Positions 1 to 6,800 of a stretch of 11,027 nucleotides of DNA are shown piece after piece (positions within the stretch are counted from its first letter, which is position 1; every line of letters starts with the position of its first letter). A model generated the notes under the pieces. It was not told where the DNA came from, ran no database searches, and was given only the letters and a program-made list of their open reading frames with translations. Origin of the DNA: Rhodanobacteraceae bacterium UBA703. Its GTDB lineage: Bacteria > Pseudomonadota > Gammaproteobacteria > Xanthomonadales > Rhodanobacteraceae. The translations under genes were made by a program, and so were the position numbers. The stretch lies in assembly GCA_002297645.1 (NCBI GenBank), contig DBMH01000315.1:527-11553 (forward strand), written 5' to 3'.

Positions 1-1033
1 AGTCGATCACGATCAGGCCGCCGGCGTCGCGGATGCGCAGCTGGCGCGCGATCTCGACCGCCGCTTCGCAGTTCGTGTTGAACGCGGTTTCCTCGATGTC
101 GCTGCCCTTGGTCGCCTTCGACGAATTGATGTCGATGGCGGTCAGCGCCTCGGTCTGGTCGATCACGATCGAGCCGCCGGACGGCAGGCGCACGGTGCGC
201 TCGAACGCGTTCTCGATCTGCGTTTCGATCTGGAAGCGCGAGAACAGCGGCGTGGTGTCCTGGTACAGCTTGAGCTTGCGCAGGTTGTTCGGCATGACCT
301 GCTGCACGAACTCGCGCGCGTCGTGGTACAGCTCCTCGTGGTCGATCAGGATCTCGCCGATGTCGTTGCGCAGGTAGTCGCGCAGCGCGCGGATGATCAG
401 CTTGGATTCCTGGTAGATCAGGAACGGCGCGTGGCGCGACTGCGCGGCCTCGGAAATCGCCTTCCACAGCTGCAGCAGGTAGTCGAGGTCCCACTGCAGT
501 TCTTCGGCGTCGCGGCCGAGGCCGGCCGTGCGCACGATCAGGCCCATGTCGTCGGGCACGTTGAGGTGGTCCAGCGCTTCCTTGATGTTGGCGCGGTCCT
601 CGCCCTCGATCCGGCGCGACACGCCGCCGGCCTTCGGGTTGTTCGGCATCAGCACCATGTAGCGGCCGGCGAGGCTGATGAACGTGGTCAGCGCCGCGCC
701 CTTGTTGCCGCGCTCTTCCTTCTCGACCTGGACGACCAGTTCCTGGCCTTCCTTCAGCAGTTCGCGGATGCCGGCCTTGTTCGGATTGAGTCCCGGCGTG
801 AAGTACTGCGGCGAGATCTCCTTCAGCGGCAGGAAGCCGTGGCGGTCGGCGCCGTAGTCGACGAAGCAGGCTTCGAGGGACTGTTCGACGCGGGTGATGC
901 GCGCCTTGTAGATGTTGGCCTTCTTCTGTTCCTTGGACGGGATCTCGATGTCGAGGTCGTAGAGGTTCTGGCCGTCCACGATCGCGACGCGCAACTCCTC
1001 CCGCTGAGTTGCGTTGATCAACATGCGTTTCAT
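1..1033 (-). CDS. rne: Ribonuclease E, N-terminal catalytic half (partial, runs off left edge)
   Basis: This is the essential endoribonuclease that starts mRNA decay, processes rRNA and tRNA precursors, and scaffolds the degradosome at the inner membrane. The protein starts MKRMLINATQ, the standard RNase E beginning. About 344 codons are visible. Residues about 35-118 form the S1 RNA-binding domain (KKANIYKARITRVEQSLEA, FVDYGADRHGFLPLKEI). The later part has the RNase H-like and DNase I-like subdomains, with LPSGGSIVIDQTEALTAIDI. The first catalytic aspartate is D301 (codon 131-133, in AIDIN). The second is D344 (in LIVID), the last full codon of the window at 2-4; they match E. coli D303 and D346. 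The zinc-link and C-terminal scaffold lie outside. A Shine-Dalgarno-like AAAGGAAGA (1042-1050 region, minus strand) precedes the ATG. The gene is divergent from rluC, as in E. coli. RNase E rather than RNase G is favoured by the MKRMLINATQ start and the rluC neighbour. Confidence 0.95.
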   Translation of the reverse strand, partial: MKRMLINATQREELRVAIVDGQNLYDLDIEIPSKEQKKANIYKARITRVEQSLEACFVDYGADRHGFLPLKEISPQYFTPGLNPNKAGIRELLKEGQELVVQVEKEERGNKGAALTTFISLAGRYMVLMPNNPKAGGVSRRIEGEDRANIKEALDHLNVPDDMGLIVRTAGLGRDAEELQWDLDYLLQLWKAISEAAQSRHAPFLIYQESKLIIRALRDYLRNDIGEILIDHEELYHDAREFVQQVMPNNLRKLKLYQDTTPLFSRFQIETQIENAFERTVRLPSGGSIVIDQTEALTAIDINSSKATKGSDIEETAFNTNCEAAVEIARQLRIRDAGGLIVID

Positions 1034-1367
1034 TGTCGTTTCTTCCTTTAGCGCTCGACTGCCGTCGGCGCTGCGCGGTGTTCGCGCTGCGCTGTCCCGC
1101 ATTTCGCGGGCCGACGGCGGCAGGTGCGCCTGTCTCCAGCCGGTGCTTCCGCGCACCGGCCAACATGGGGTTGTGCGTATCCGCGGACCCGCGCCCTCGT
1201 TCCGACGGCGAGCAATCCGCGACCCGAGCCATTACGATGCGCTGCTGCTCCGGCGCCGCGCTCCGATGGAGTCACCGCGGGCGCAGGATGCGGAAGGATG
1301 CAACGGACGGGTGCGTCAGAGGCTGTTCCGAACTCCCGCGGATGGGGTTGGGAACGGCGCGACACGC
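1034..1367 (-). promoter_or_regulatory. Long structured 5' leader of rne (candidate autoregulatory region)
   Basis: This stretch holds no convincing gene. Read as the rne leader on the minus strand, it can form three main structures. A hairpin near the 5' end pairs 1325-1337 with 1344-1355 (11 pairs with one mismatch and one bulge). A perfect 8-bp stem pairs 1139-1146 with 1153-1160 around a 6-nt loop. A compound element pairs 1061-1068 with 1111-1118 and encloses a second stem (1096-1100 with 1106-1110) and a repeated GCGCTGCGC. In E. coli the rne leader folds into hairpins that RNase E recognises to control its own mRNA, so a similar role is inferred here. I cannot show sequence similarity to that element. 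The same DNA must also hold the rluC promoter, which I could not identify with confidence. Confidence 0.5.
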
Positions 1368-1373
1368 AACCGC

Positions 1374-1403
1374 AGCATATCAGTTCCAGGGCTTTTTTTT
1401 CAA
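1374..1403 (-). promoter_or_regulatory. Predicted sigma70-like promoter of rne, overlapping the rluC start codon
   Basis: Read on the minus strand, a -35 box TTGAAA (1398-1403, five of six consensus bases) is followed by an 18-nt spacer and a -10 box TATGCT (1374-1379, four of six). TGA lies directly before the -10, giving an extended -10 (TGN). The predicted start is near 1367, which would give rne a 5' leader of about 334 nt, close to the roughly 360-nt leader known for E. coli rne. The outermost -35 base is the A of the rluC ATG, so RNA polymerase here would cover the rluC translation start region. This is a prediction from sequence alone. Confidence 0.55.
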
Positions 1404-2368
1404 TGAAGACACAGACTTCGGCGACAAACCGCGACCCGTCCGCAGGCGCGCGTGTGCAGATCGTCGCCGTTCCCGAGGATCGCGACGGCCAGCGGCTCGA
1501 CAACTTCCTCGCGACCCGGCTCAAAGGCGTGCCCAAGAGCCTGATCTACCGCATCTGCCGCACCGGCGAGGTGCGCGTGAACGGCAGCCGCGCCAAGCCG
1601 GACCGGCGCCTGGCGACCGGGGACGAGATACGCATCCCGCCGGTGCGGCTGGCCGAGCGCGGCGAGGCGGCGCCGCCGCCGAACGCCCAGCTGAACCGCA
1701 TCGAGGCCGCGATTATCCACGAGGACCGCGACTTCCTCGTCATCGACAAGCCGGCCGGCATCGCCAGCCACGGCGGCAGCGGCGTGAGTTTCGGAGCGAT
1801 CGAACTGCTCCGCGCGGCGCGCCCGCGCGACACCCTGGAACTGGCGCACCGGCTCGACCGCGACACCAGCGGCGTGCTGGTGCTGACGCGCAAGCGCTCG
1901 GCGCTGACCGGCCTGCAGGCGGCGATCCGCGAAGGGCGCGTCGAGAAGCGCTATCTCGCGCTGATCGAAGGGGCGCTGCCGAAGTCGAAGCTGACCGTCG
2001 ATGCGCCGCTGCGCAAGTCCGTGCTGCAGGGCGGCGAGCGCATGGTCCGCGTCGATCCGGAAGGCAAGCCGTCGCGCTCGCACTTCAGCGAAATCCAGCG
2101 CTATGCCGGGGCCAGCCTCGTGGAGGTCGCGCTGGAGACCGGGCGCACGCACCAGATCCGCGTGCATGCCCAGCACCTCGGCCATCCGCTGGCCGGCGAC
2201 GAGAAGTACGGCGAAAGAGAATTCAATCGAAGAATGCGCGACAAGGGATTGAAAAGACTATTCCTTCATGCCGCGCGCTTCGAGTTTTCGCTGGGTGAGC
2301 GCGGCTTCAGCTTCAGCGCCCCGCTGGCGCCGGAACTGGTCGCCGTGCTCGATGCGCTGGGCGGATGA
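1403..2368 (+). CDS. rluC: Ribosomal large subunit pseudouridine synthase C (RluA family)
   Basis: The predicted 321-aa enzyme isomerises uridine to pseudouridine in 23S rRNA (U955, U2504 and U2580 in E. coli). An S4 RNA-binding domain occupies roughly residues 28-80 (DGQRLDNFLATRL, IYRICRTGEVRVNG). The RluA-type catalytic domain follows (residues about 100-310): IIHEDRDFLVIDKPAGI, then HRLDRDTSGVLVL with catalytic D152, then the conserved ETGRTHQIRVHAQHLGHPL near residues 246-264. Length matches E. coli RluC (319 aa). I chose the ATG at 1403 because homology begins just after it; the upstream in-frame extension is arginine-rich and overlaps the rne leader. The ribosome-binding site is weak (AGGG at 1388-1391), and a run of eight Ts (1393-1400) lies almost directly before the start. 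RluC rather than RluD is supported by the divergent rne neighbour. Confidence 0.93.
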   Translation: MKTQTSATNRDPSAGARVQIVAVPEDRDGQRLDNFLATRLKGVPKSLIYRICRTGEVRVNGSRAKPDRRLATGDEIRIPPVRLAERGEAAPPPNAQLNRIEAAIIHEDRDFLVIDKPAGIASHGGSGVSFGAIELLRAARPRDTLELAHRLDRDTSGVLVLTRKRSALTGLQAAIREGRVEKRYLALIEGALPKSKLTVDAPLRKSVLQGGERMVRVDPEGKPSRSHFSEIQRYAGASLVEVALETGRTHQIRVHAQHLGHPLAGDEKYGEREFNRRMRDKGLKRLFLHAARFEFSLGERGFSFSAPLAPELVAVLDALGG

Positions 2369-2425
2369 GCGCGGCTGTGCGGAGGAAGGGCCGCGCGCGC
2401 CATGGCGCGAAGACGCGTCCTTGTT

Positions 2426-2459
2426 CGTCGTCATGGCCGCGGACGCCGGCATGACGACG
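2426..2459 (+). terminator. Hairpin downstream of rluC, possible terminator or intergenic palindrome
   Basis: The arms CGTCGTCATG (2426-2435) and CATGACGACG (2450-2459) are a perfect 10-bp inverted repeat. Three further G-C pairs can form past a one-base bulge, leaving a 7-nt loop. It lies 57 nt after the rluC stop. No T-run follows, so it is not a textbook intrinsic terminator; it could be a REP-like dispersed palindrome or a Rho-assisted terminator/mRNA stabiliser. Confidence 0.35.
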
Positions 2460-2467
2460 TTGAGCCT

Positions 2468-2484
2468 GGCCCCCTGCTGGGGCC
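2468..2484 (+). repeat. Short all-GC inverted repeat in the rluC-HAD gap
   Basis: GGCCCC (2468-2473) pairs with GGGGCC (2479-2484) around a 5-nt loop, nine bases after the previous hairpin. A third inverted pair, ACCCAC (2506-2511) and GTGGGT (2528-2533), follows before the HAD gene. Together they make the 186-bp gap strongly structured, which argues that rluC and the HAD gene are separate transcription units. I see no clear promoter for the HAD gene in it. Confidence 0.3.
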
Positions 2485-2543
2485 CGGCGCCGGGGTCGAG
2501 TCCGGACCCACGCCCGTTCCGGACGCGGTGGGTTGAAATTCCC

Positions 2544-2548
2544 GAGGA
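2544..2548 (+). promoter_or_regulatory. Ribosome-binding site that decides the HAD start
   Basis: GAGGA (2544-2548) lies directly against the ATG at 2549 (no spacer) but six bases before a second in-frame ATG at 2555. Six bases is a normal spacing, so the second ATG is preferred and the protein begins MIELVGFDGDDT. Confidence 0.6.
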
Positions 2549-2554
2549 ATGACG

Positions 2555-3274
2555 ATGATCGAACTGGTCGGCTTCGACGGCGACGACACCTTGTGGCACA
2601 GCGAAGGCTACTACCAGCATGCCGGCGCCGAATTCGAGCGCATCGTCGGTCACTGGATCGACATCGGCGACGTCGGGGTGCGCAGCCGGCTGGTGGCGGC
2701 CGAGCGCCGCAACCTGGCCTTGTTCGGCTACGGCGCCAAGAGCATGGCGCTGTCGATGGTCGAGGCCGCGATCGAGCTGACCGACGGACGCATATCGGCC
2801 GTCGACATCCATCGCATCATCGGCCTCGGCAAGACGGTGCTGGAGCATCCGGTCGAACTGCTGCCGGGCATCCGCGCCGCGGTCGAGGCCGTCGCGACGC
2901 GGCATCGCGTCGTGCTGATCACGAAGGGCGACCTGTTCCACCAGGAACGCAAGGTCGCGCAAAGCGGCCTCGGCGACCTGTTCGAGCGCATCGAGATCGT
3001 GTCGGAGAAAGACCGGAAGAGCTATGCGCGCGTGATCGCCGAATGCGGCACCGAGGCGGCGCGCTTCGCGATGGTCGGCAACTCGATGCGTTCGGACATC
3101 GAGCCGGTCATCGAGCTCGGCGGCTGGGGCATCCATATGCCCTACCACGTGACCTGGGAGCTCGAACTCGAGCACGGCGTCGAGAGCGAACCCCCGCAGG
3201 TGCTGACGATCGCCGGTCCTGAGGCGATCCCGGAAGCGCTCGCGCGCTGCGAGCGCTCCGTAGGGACGGTCTGA
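2555..3274 (+). CDS. HAD-superfamily hydrolase (probable phosphatase)
   Basis: The predicted 239-aa soluble cytoplasmic hydrolase has the HAD motifs in order. Motif I is FDGDDTLWH, with nucleophile D8 and acid/base D10. Motif II is VVLITKGD, with T123. Motif III lysine is probably K155, in EKDRKSY. Motif IV is FAMVGNSMRSDI, with G175-N176 and D181. Residues about 15-105, between motifs I and II, form an alpha-helical cap (type C1). The usual GD of motif IV is GN here, leaving D181 as the likely magnesium ligand; related proteins with a GNSxxSD pattern exist, so this looks like a subfamily trait. The substrate cannot be read from sequence; small phosphometabolites or nucleotides are usual for the family. 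An alternative start at 2549 would add two residues (M, T). The gene is convergent with phhB, with 19 bp between stops; a small stem (3265-3269 with 3277-3281) overlaps the end of the gene. Confidence 0.88.
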   Translation: MIELVGFDGDDTLWHSEGYYQHAGAEFERIVGHWIDIGDVGVRSRLVAAERRNLALFGYGAKSMALSMVEAAIELTDGRISAVDIHRIIGLGKTVLEHPVELLPGIRAAVEAVATRHRVVLITKGDLFHQERKVAQSGLGDLFERIEIVSEKDRKSYARVIAECGTEAARFAMVGNSMRSDIEPVIELGGWGIHMPYHVTWELELEHGVESEPPQVLTIAGPEAIPEALARCERSVGTV

Positions 3275-3293
3275 GTCCGTCGATCGGAATCCG

Positions 3294-3635
3294 TCAGCCT
3301 GCGCGCAGGTCCTCGACCTTGGCCGCGCAGATCAGGTCGTTCAGCGACAGCCCGCCGACGTCATGCGTCGAGTAGCGCACGATGCAGCGGTTGTAGTGCA
3401 CCTCGAGGTCCGGATGATGGTCCTCGCGGTGCGCGATCGAGGCGACCGCGTTGACGAAGGCCATGGTGTGGAAATAGTCGGCGAAGCGGAATTCCTTGCG
3501 GATCTCGCCGCCTTGGTCGGCGCGCTGCCATCCGGGCAGCAGGGCCAGTCCGGCGTCGATGTCGGTGGCGGACAGGCCGGCGTCCTTGCCCTTGCGTGGA
3601 ACGCAATGCGCGGCGCGCAGCGATTCGATGTTCAT
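3294..3635 (-). CDS. phhB: Pterin-4a-carbinolamine dehydratase (PCD/DCoH)
   Basis: The predicted 113-aa protein dehydrates 4a-hydroxytetrahydropterin after aromatic hydroxylase turnover, letting the pterin cofactor be recycled, typically for phenylalanine hydroxylase. The PCD signature is clear: RKEFRFADYFHTMAFVNAV, then AHREDHHPDLEVHY, then STHDVGGLSLNDL. The three active-site histidines of the family correspond to H73, H74 and H91, and the conserved aspartate to D100. Length is normal for the family. The start (ATG at 3635) has a good AGAGGAA ribosome-binding site (3642-3648) six bases away; a longer in-frame extension upstream is arginine-rich and has no homology. The N-terminus (residues 8-16, AAHCVPRKG) resembles xanthomonad PCDs. 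No phenylalanine hydroxylase gene lies beside it here. It follows the giant secreted-protein gene on the same strand after 113 bp, but a strong hairpin between them suggests a separate unit. Confidence 0.93.
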   Translation of the reverse strand: MNIESLRAAHCVPRKGKDAGLSATDIDAGLALLPGWQRADQGGEIRKEFRFADYFHTMAFVNAVASIAHREDHHPDLEVHYNRCIVRYSTHDVGGLSLNDLICAAKVEDLRAG

Positions 3636-3705
3636 GTCGGCTTCCTCTGGATGGCGGCGCAGCACGGTAGCGCAGTCCGCCTCCGTTGCGTAGCGCCTCC
3701 GCCGC

Positions 3706-3742
3706 CTCGCGATCGCGCGCGCGGGGCGCACGCAATCGCGAG
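3706..3742 (-). terminator. Strong hairpin just after the giant gene, likely transcription terminator
   Basis: ATCGCGAG (3735-3742) and CTCGCGAT (3706-3713) form a perfect 8-bp stem, and two more 3-bp GC stacks continue inward after single mismatches. It begins six bases past the stop of the giant gene (minus strand). No T-tract follows, so termination would need help or the hairpin may serve mainly as a 3' mRNA stabiliser. The rest of the 113-bp gap shows no clear promoter for phhB. Confidence 0.4.
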
Positions 3743-3748
3743 AGAGGC

Positions 3749-3814
3749 TCACTCGATCGGACAGGCGTCCGGATCCTCCGGGTTTTCGAAGCCGTTGCGG
3801 AAGACCGCCTCGGC
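3749..3814 (-). other. C-terminal FRNGFE tail of the giant protein
   Basis: After the last Ig-like module the protein ends with AEAVFRNGFENPEDPDACPI plus a final E (residues 2171-2191). As I recall, a very short xFxxGFE ending recurs on many otherwise unrelated secreted proteins of Xanthomonadales, which would suggest a sorting or processing tag. The role is not established, and there is no following hydrophobic segment of the PEP-CTERM kind. Confidence 0.45.
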
Positions 3815-6800
3815 CAGCTCCAGTACGGTGACGGCGAGCGGCTTGGCTTCGCTGGGTGCGTTGCCGCCGTCGCCGTCGTAGCGCGCGCCGAGTGCGAGTG
3901 GGGCCACGGGCTGGCCGTGGACAGAAAGCGTCGCCCGGCACGTGGCCGTGCCGCTGTCGACGTGGACGTCGCTGCACAACGCGCCGTGGCCATCATCGAA
4001 GTCCACGTTGCCGGTCGCGCCGACGCCACCGGCCAGCGTGGCGACGAGCGTGAACGGTTGTCCCGCGACGAATGTGCGCATGCAAGGACTCGACAGCGTC
4101 AGCGTCGTGGCGGCCTGGGCGATCACGAGCGTGGCGTTGCGGCTGCCTTGGTAGTTGGGATCGTCGACGGTGGCGACGACGTCGTAGCTGCCGGCATTGG
4201 TCGGCGCCGTGGTGGCCGCGTCGTAGGTGACGGTTACGCTCAGGTCCGGCGGTTCGGTCGTCACGGTGACGGCATGCGGCTGGCCGTCGTAGGAAGCGGA
4301 AAGGCCGCCCAGCGTCAGCGTGGCCGCTGCCTTGGCGATCGTTGCCGTGGCATGGCCGCTGGCCGTGTAGTTCGTGCCGTGGCAGACCGCCGTCACCGGT
4401 GTGCTGCCGGCGCCCGGGCCGACGCTAGACGGCGTGACGGTACAGCTCGTGGCCGGCTCGTCGTGGATGTGCGCAGTGACCGTCCTGGCATTGCCGTCGT
4501 AGAGGAAGTCGAGCGTGCCGAAATCGACCGTGCCGATGGCCCTGGCGATCACCGCGACGGCGTGGCTGCTGCCCGTGTAGTTCGTGCCGTTGCAGGTCGC
4601 CGTCACCGGTGTGCTGCCGGCACCTGGGCCGACGTTCGACGGCGTGACGGTGCACTGCGCGCCGGGCTCTTCGCGGAGCGTCGCCGCGATCGTCTTGGGG
4701 GTGCCGTCGTACGTGAACTCCAGCGTGCCGAAATCGACCGTGCCTACGGCACGCTGCACGGCGTGGTCCAGCGTGTTCGAGGCGGGTTGCGCGCTGGCCG
4801 TGTAGGTGGCATCGCCGCCGTATCGCGCGACCAGTGCATGGTCGCCGACGCTCAAGGCGGCGGTCGTGCACTCGGCCGTGATCGGTGCGGTCGTGGTCAG
4901 GGCCACGGCGGCGCAGCCGGCGATCGGCGCGACGCCGTCGTGGAACGCGACCGTACCCGTCGGGATTGCGCTGGCCGGTGCGACGGGTTCGACGGTGGCG
5001 GTGAAGGTCAGCGTCTGGCCGTGCGGGCTCGGATTGTCGCCGCTGCTCAGGGCCAGCGTGGTCCGGGTACGGGCGGGGGCCGGCGTAGCCTTGAGGACGT
5101 TCGACGGTGCGCCGATTCCCGAAGCGTTGCGCGCGGTGACGTGGCAACTCACTTCGACGTCGTTGGCGAGGCCGGTCACGCTCAGCGGCGACGCCACCCC
5201 GATGGTCGATCCGGTGCCGCAGGTCGCGGTGTAGTCGATGAACGGCGAGCCGATGCCGCTGTAGCCGATCTGCAAGGTGACGCTGCCGTTGCCGGGCGCG
5301 GCCGCCGTGATGATCGGCTGGGCCGGCAGCACCTGGTGCTGCACGTCTACCGGATAGGGCAACGAGCTCGCGGCGCCGTTCGCGTCGTCGCCGCCGTACC
5401 AGGCACTGAGCGCCCATCTGCCGCTCGCGCCGGTGGACAGGTTGCAACTGCCGGTCGACGGCGTGCCCGGCGTCAAGGTCGCCTCGCACGACGTGTAGGC
5501 TTCGGTGCCGTCGAATATCCGCACGCGGCCCGTGGGCGGCTGGGCGCCCGCACCGGCCACGCTCACGTTGACGGTGTAGCCGCGGCCCACTTCCGGATGC
5601 TCGGGCGAAATCGACACGATGCTGACCGCGCTCGCGGCGAACGTGGCCGGATACTGGCTGAGAAACACGTTCGAGACGGACGTTCCGTCGGGTGTCGTCA
5701 GGTTGTTCGCGCGCGAGGCGAACGCGCCGAGGCCGTTGTCTCCGAGCGCGTGCGGCCACGCGCTGCTGGCGGCATTCGCCGCCATGCCGGCCGCGGTTTG
5801 CGACAGACGCCTGATCGCTCCGGTCGCGCGGTCCTTCACGTAGAAATGCGGCGTGCCGTCGCCGTCGGCGACCAGGTTGCCCTGCGCGCAGACGAAGCCG
5901 ACGAAGCGCGCGCCGGAACTGAACGACGGCGAGGCGCAGTCGCCGCCCGTGCCCTGCGCGCCGGGCGCGCTGGTGTTGACGCGCTCGACCGCGCCGGTCT
6001 GCAGGTCCTTGACGAAGATGTCGGCGGCGCCGTTGTCGTCGCCCGGCACGAGGTTCGTGGCCCACGATACGAAGGCGACGTAGCGGCCGTCGGCGCTCAC
6101 GGCCGGCTGTTCGCTGTTGCCGTTGCCGGCGACGCCGCCGGCGTCGGTGCTGACCAGTTGCAGCCGGTCGGGAAGGTAGACCTCACGCAGGTTGCGCGCG
6201 AATACGTTGCGCACGGCGTTGCCGCCGACACCGAGATTGGTCGCGTCCGAGGCGAACGCGAGGATGCGGCCGTCGTCGGAAATCGACGGCTGCATGCTGT
6301 TGCCGTTGCTGCCCGGCGTGGGCATGAACGCGTTTCCGCCGTGCGGGTAGACGAGGATGTCGGTATAGCCGTTGTGGTCGGCGCTGAGGTTGGTGTCGGC
6401 CGAGGCGAAGGCGAGGTACTTGCCGTCGCGGCTCACCGCCAGCGGCGCCTGCGCATCGGCCGGCGTTTGCGAGCCGTAGTACAGGTTCATCCGCTCGATG
6501 CTGCCGTCGGCGAGGTGCTTGCGGAATACGTCGACCTTGCCGTTGGTGTCGCCGGCGACGAGGTTGCTCGCTGCGGAGAGGAAGTACACGTCGCCCGCGT
6601 CGTCGGCGTAGGCCGGCGCGAAGCTCGCGCCGTTGCCGGGCGTGCCGTCGGCGGCGATGCTCAGGCGGGTGATCGCCGTGGTGTCGGTGCGGCGAAGGAA
6701 GACGTCGCGAACGCCATTGGTGTCGGCGTCGATCAGGCGTGTGCTCCACGAGTCGTAGGCCACGAGGCTGCCGTCGCGCGAGATCGCCGCATTGCCGCTG

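Noticed and set aside
323..1051. Plus-strand frame of 242 codons opposite rne
   Set aside because: It is antisense to clear RNase E coding sequence and has low-complexity composition without a recognisable domain.
1348..1381. Possible rluC promoter with TTGGGA and CATATC
   Set aside because: The spacer is 22 bases and both boxes are poor matches, so I do not call it.
1124..1402. N-terminal extension of RluC from a start at 1124
   Set aside because: The extension has no homology to the family, would make the protein about 90 residues longer than usual, and overlaps the rne leader.
1033..2298. Plus-strand open frames over the rne-rluC gap and rluC (1014-1406, 1033-2298)
   Set aside because: They are out of frame with rluC and show only arginine/alanine-rich composition typical of shadow frames in GC-rich DNA.
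3636..3977. Longer pterin dehydratase starting at 3977
   Set aside because: The extra part overlaps the end of the giant gene, is arginine-rich, and the internal ATG at 3635 has a good ribosome-binding site and the family length.
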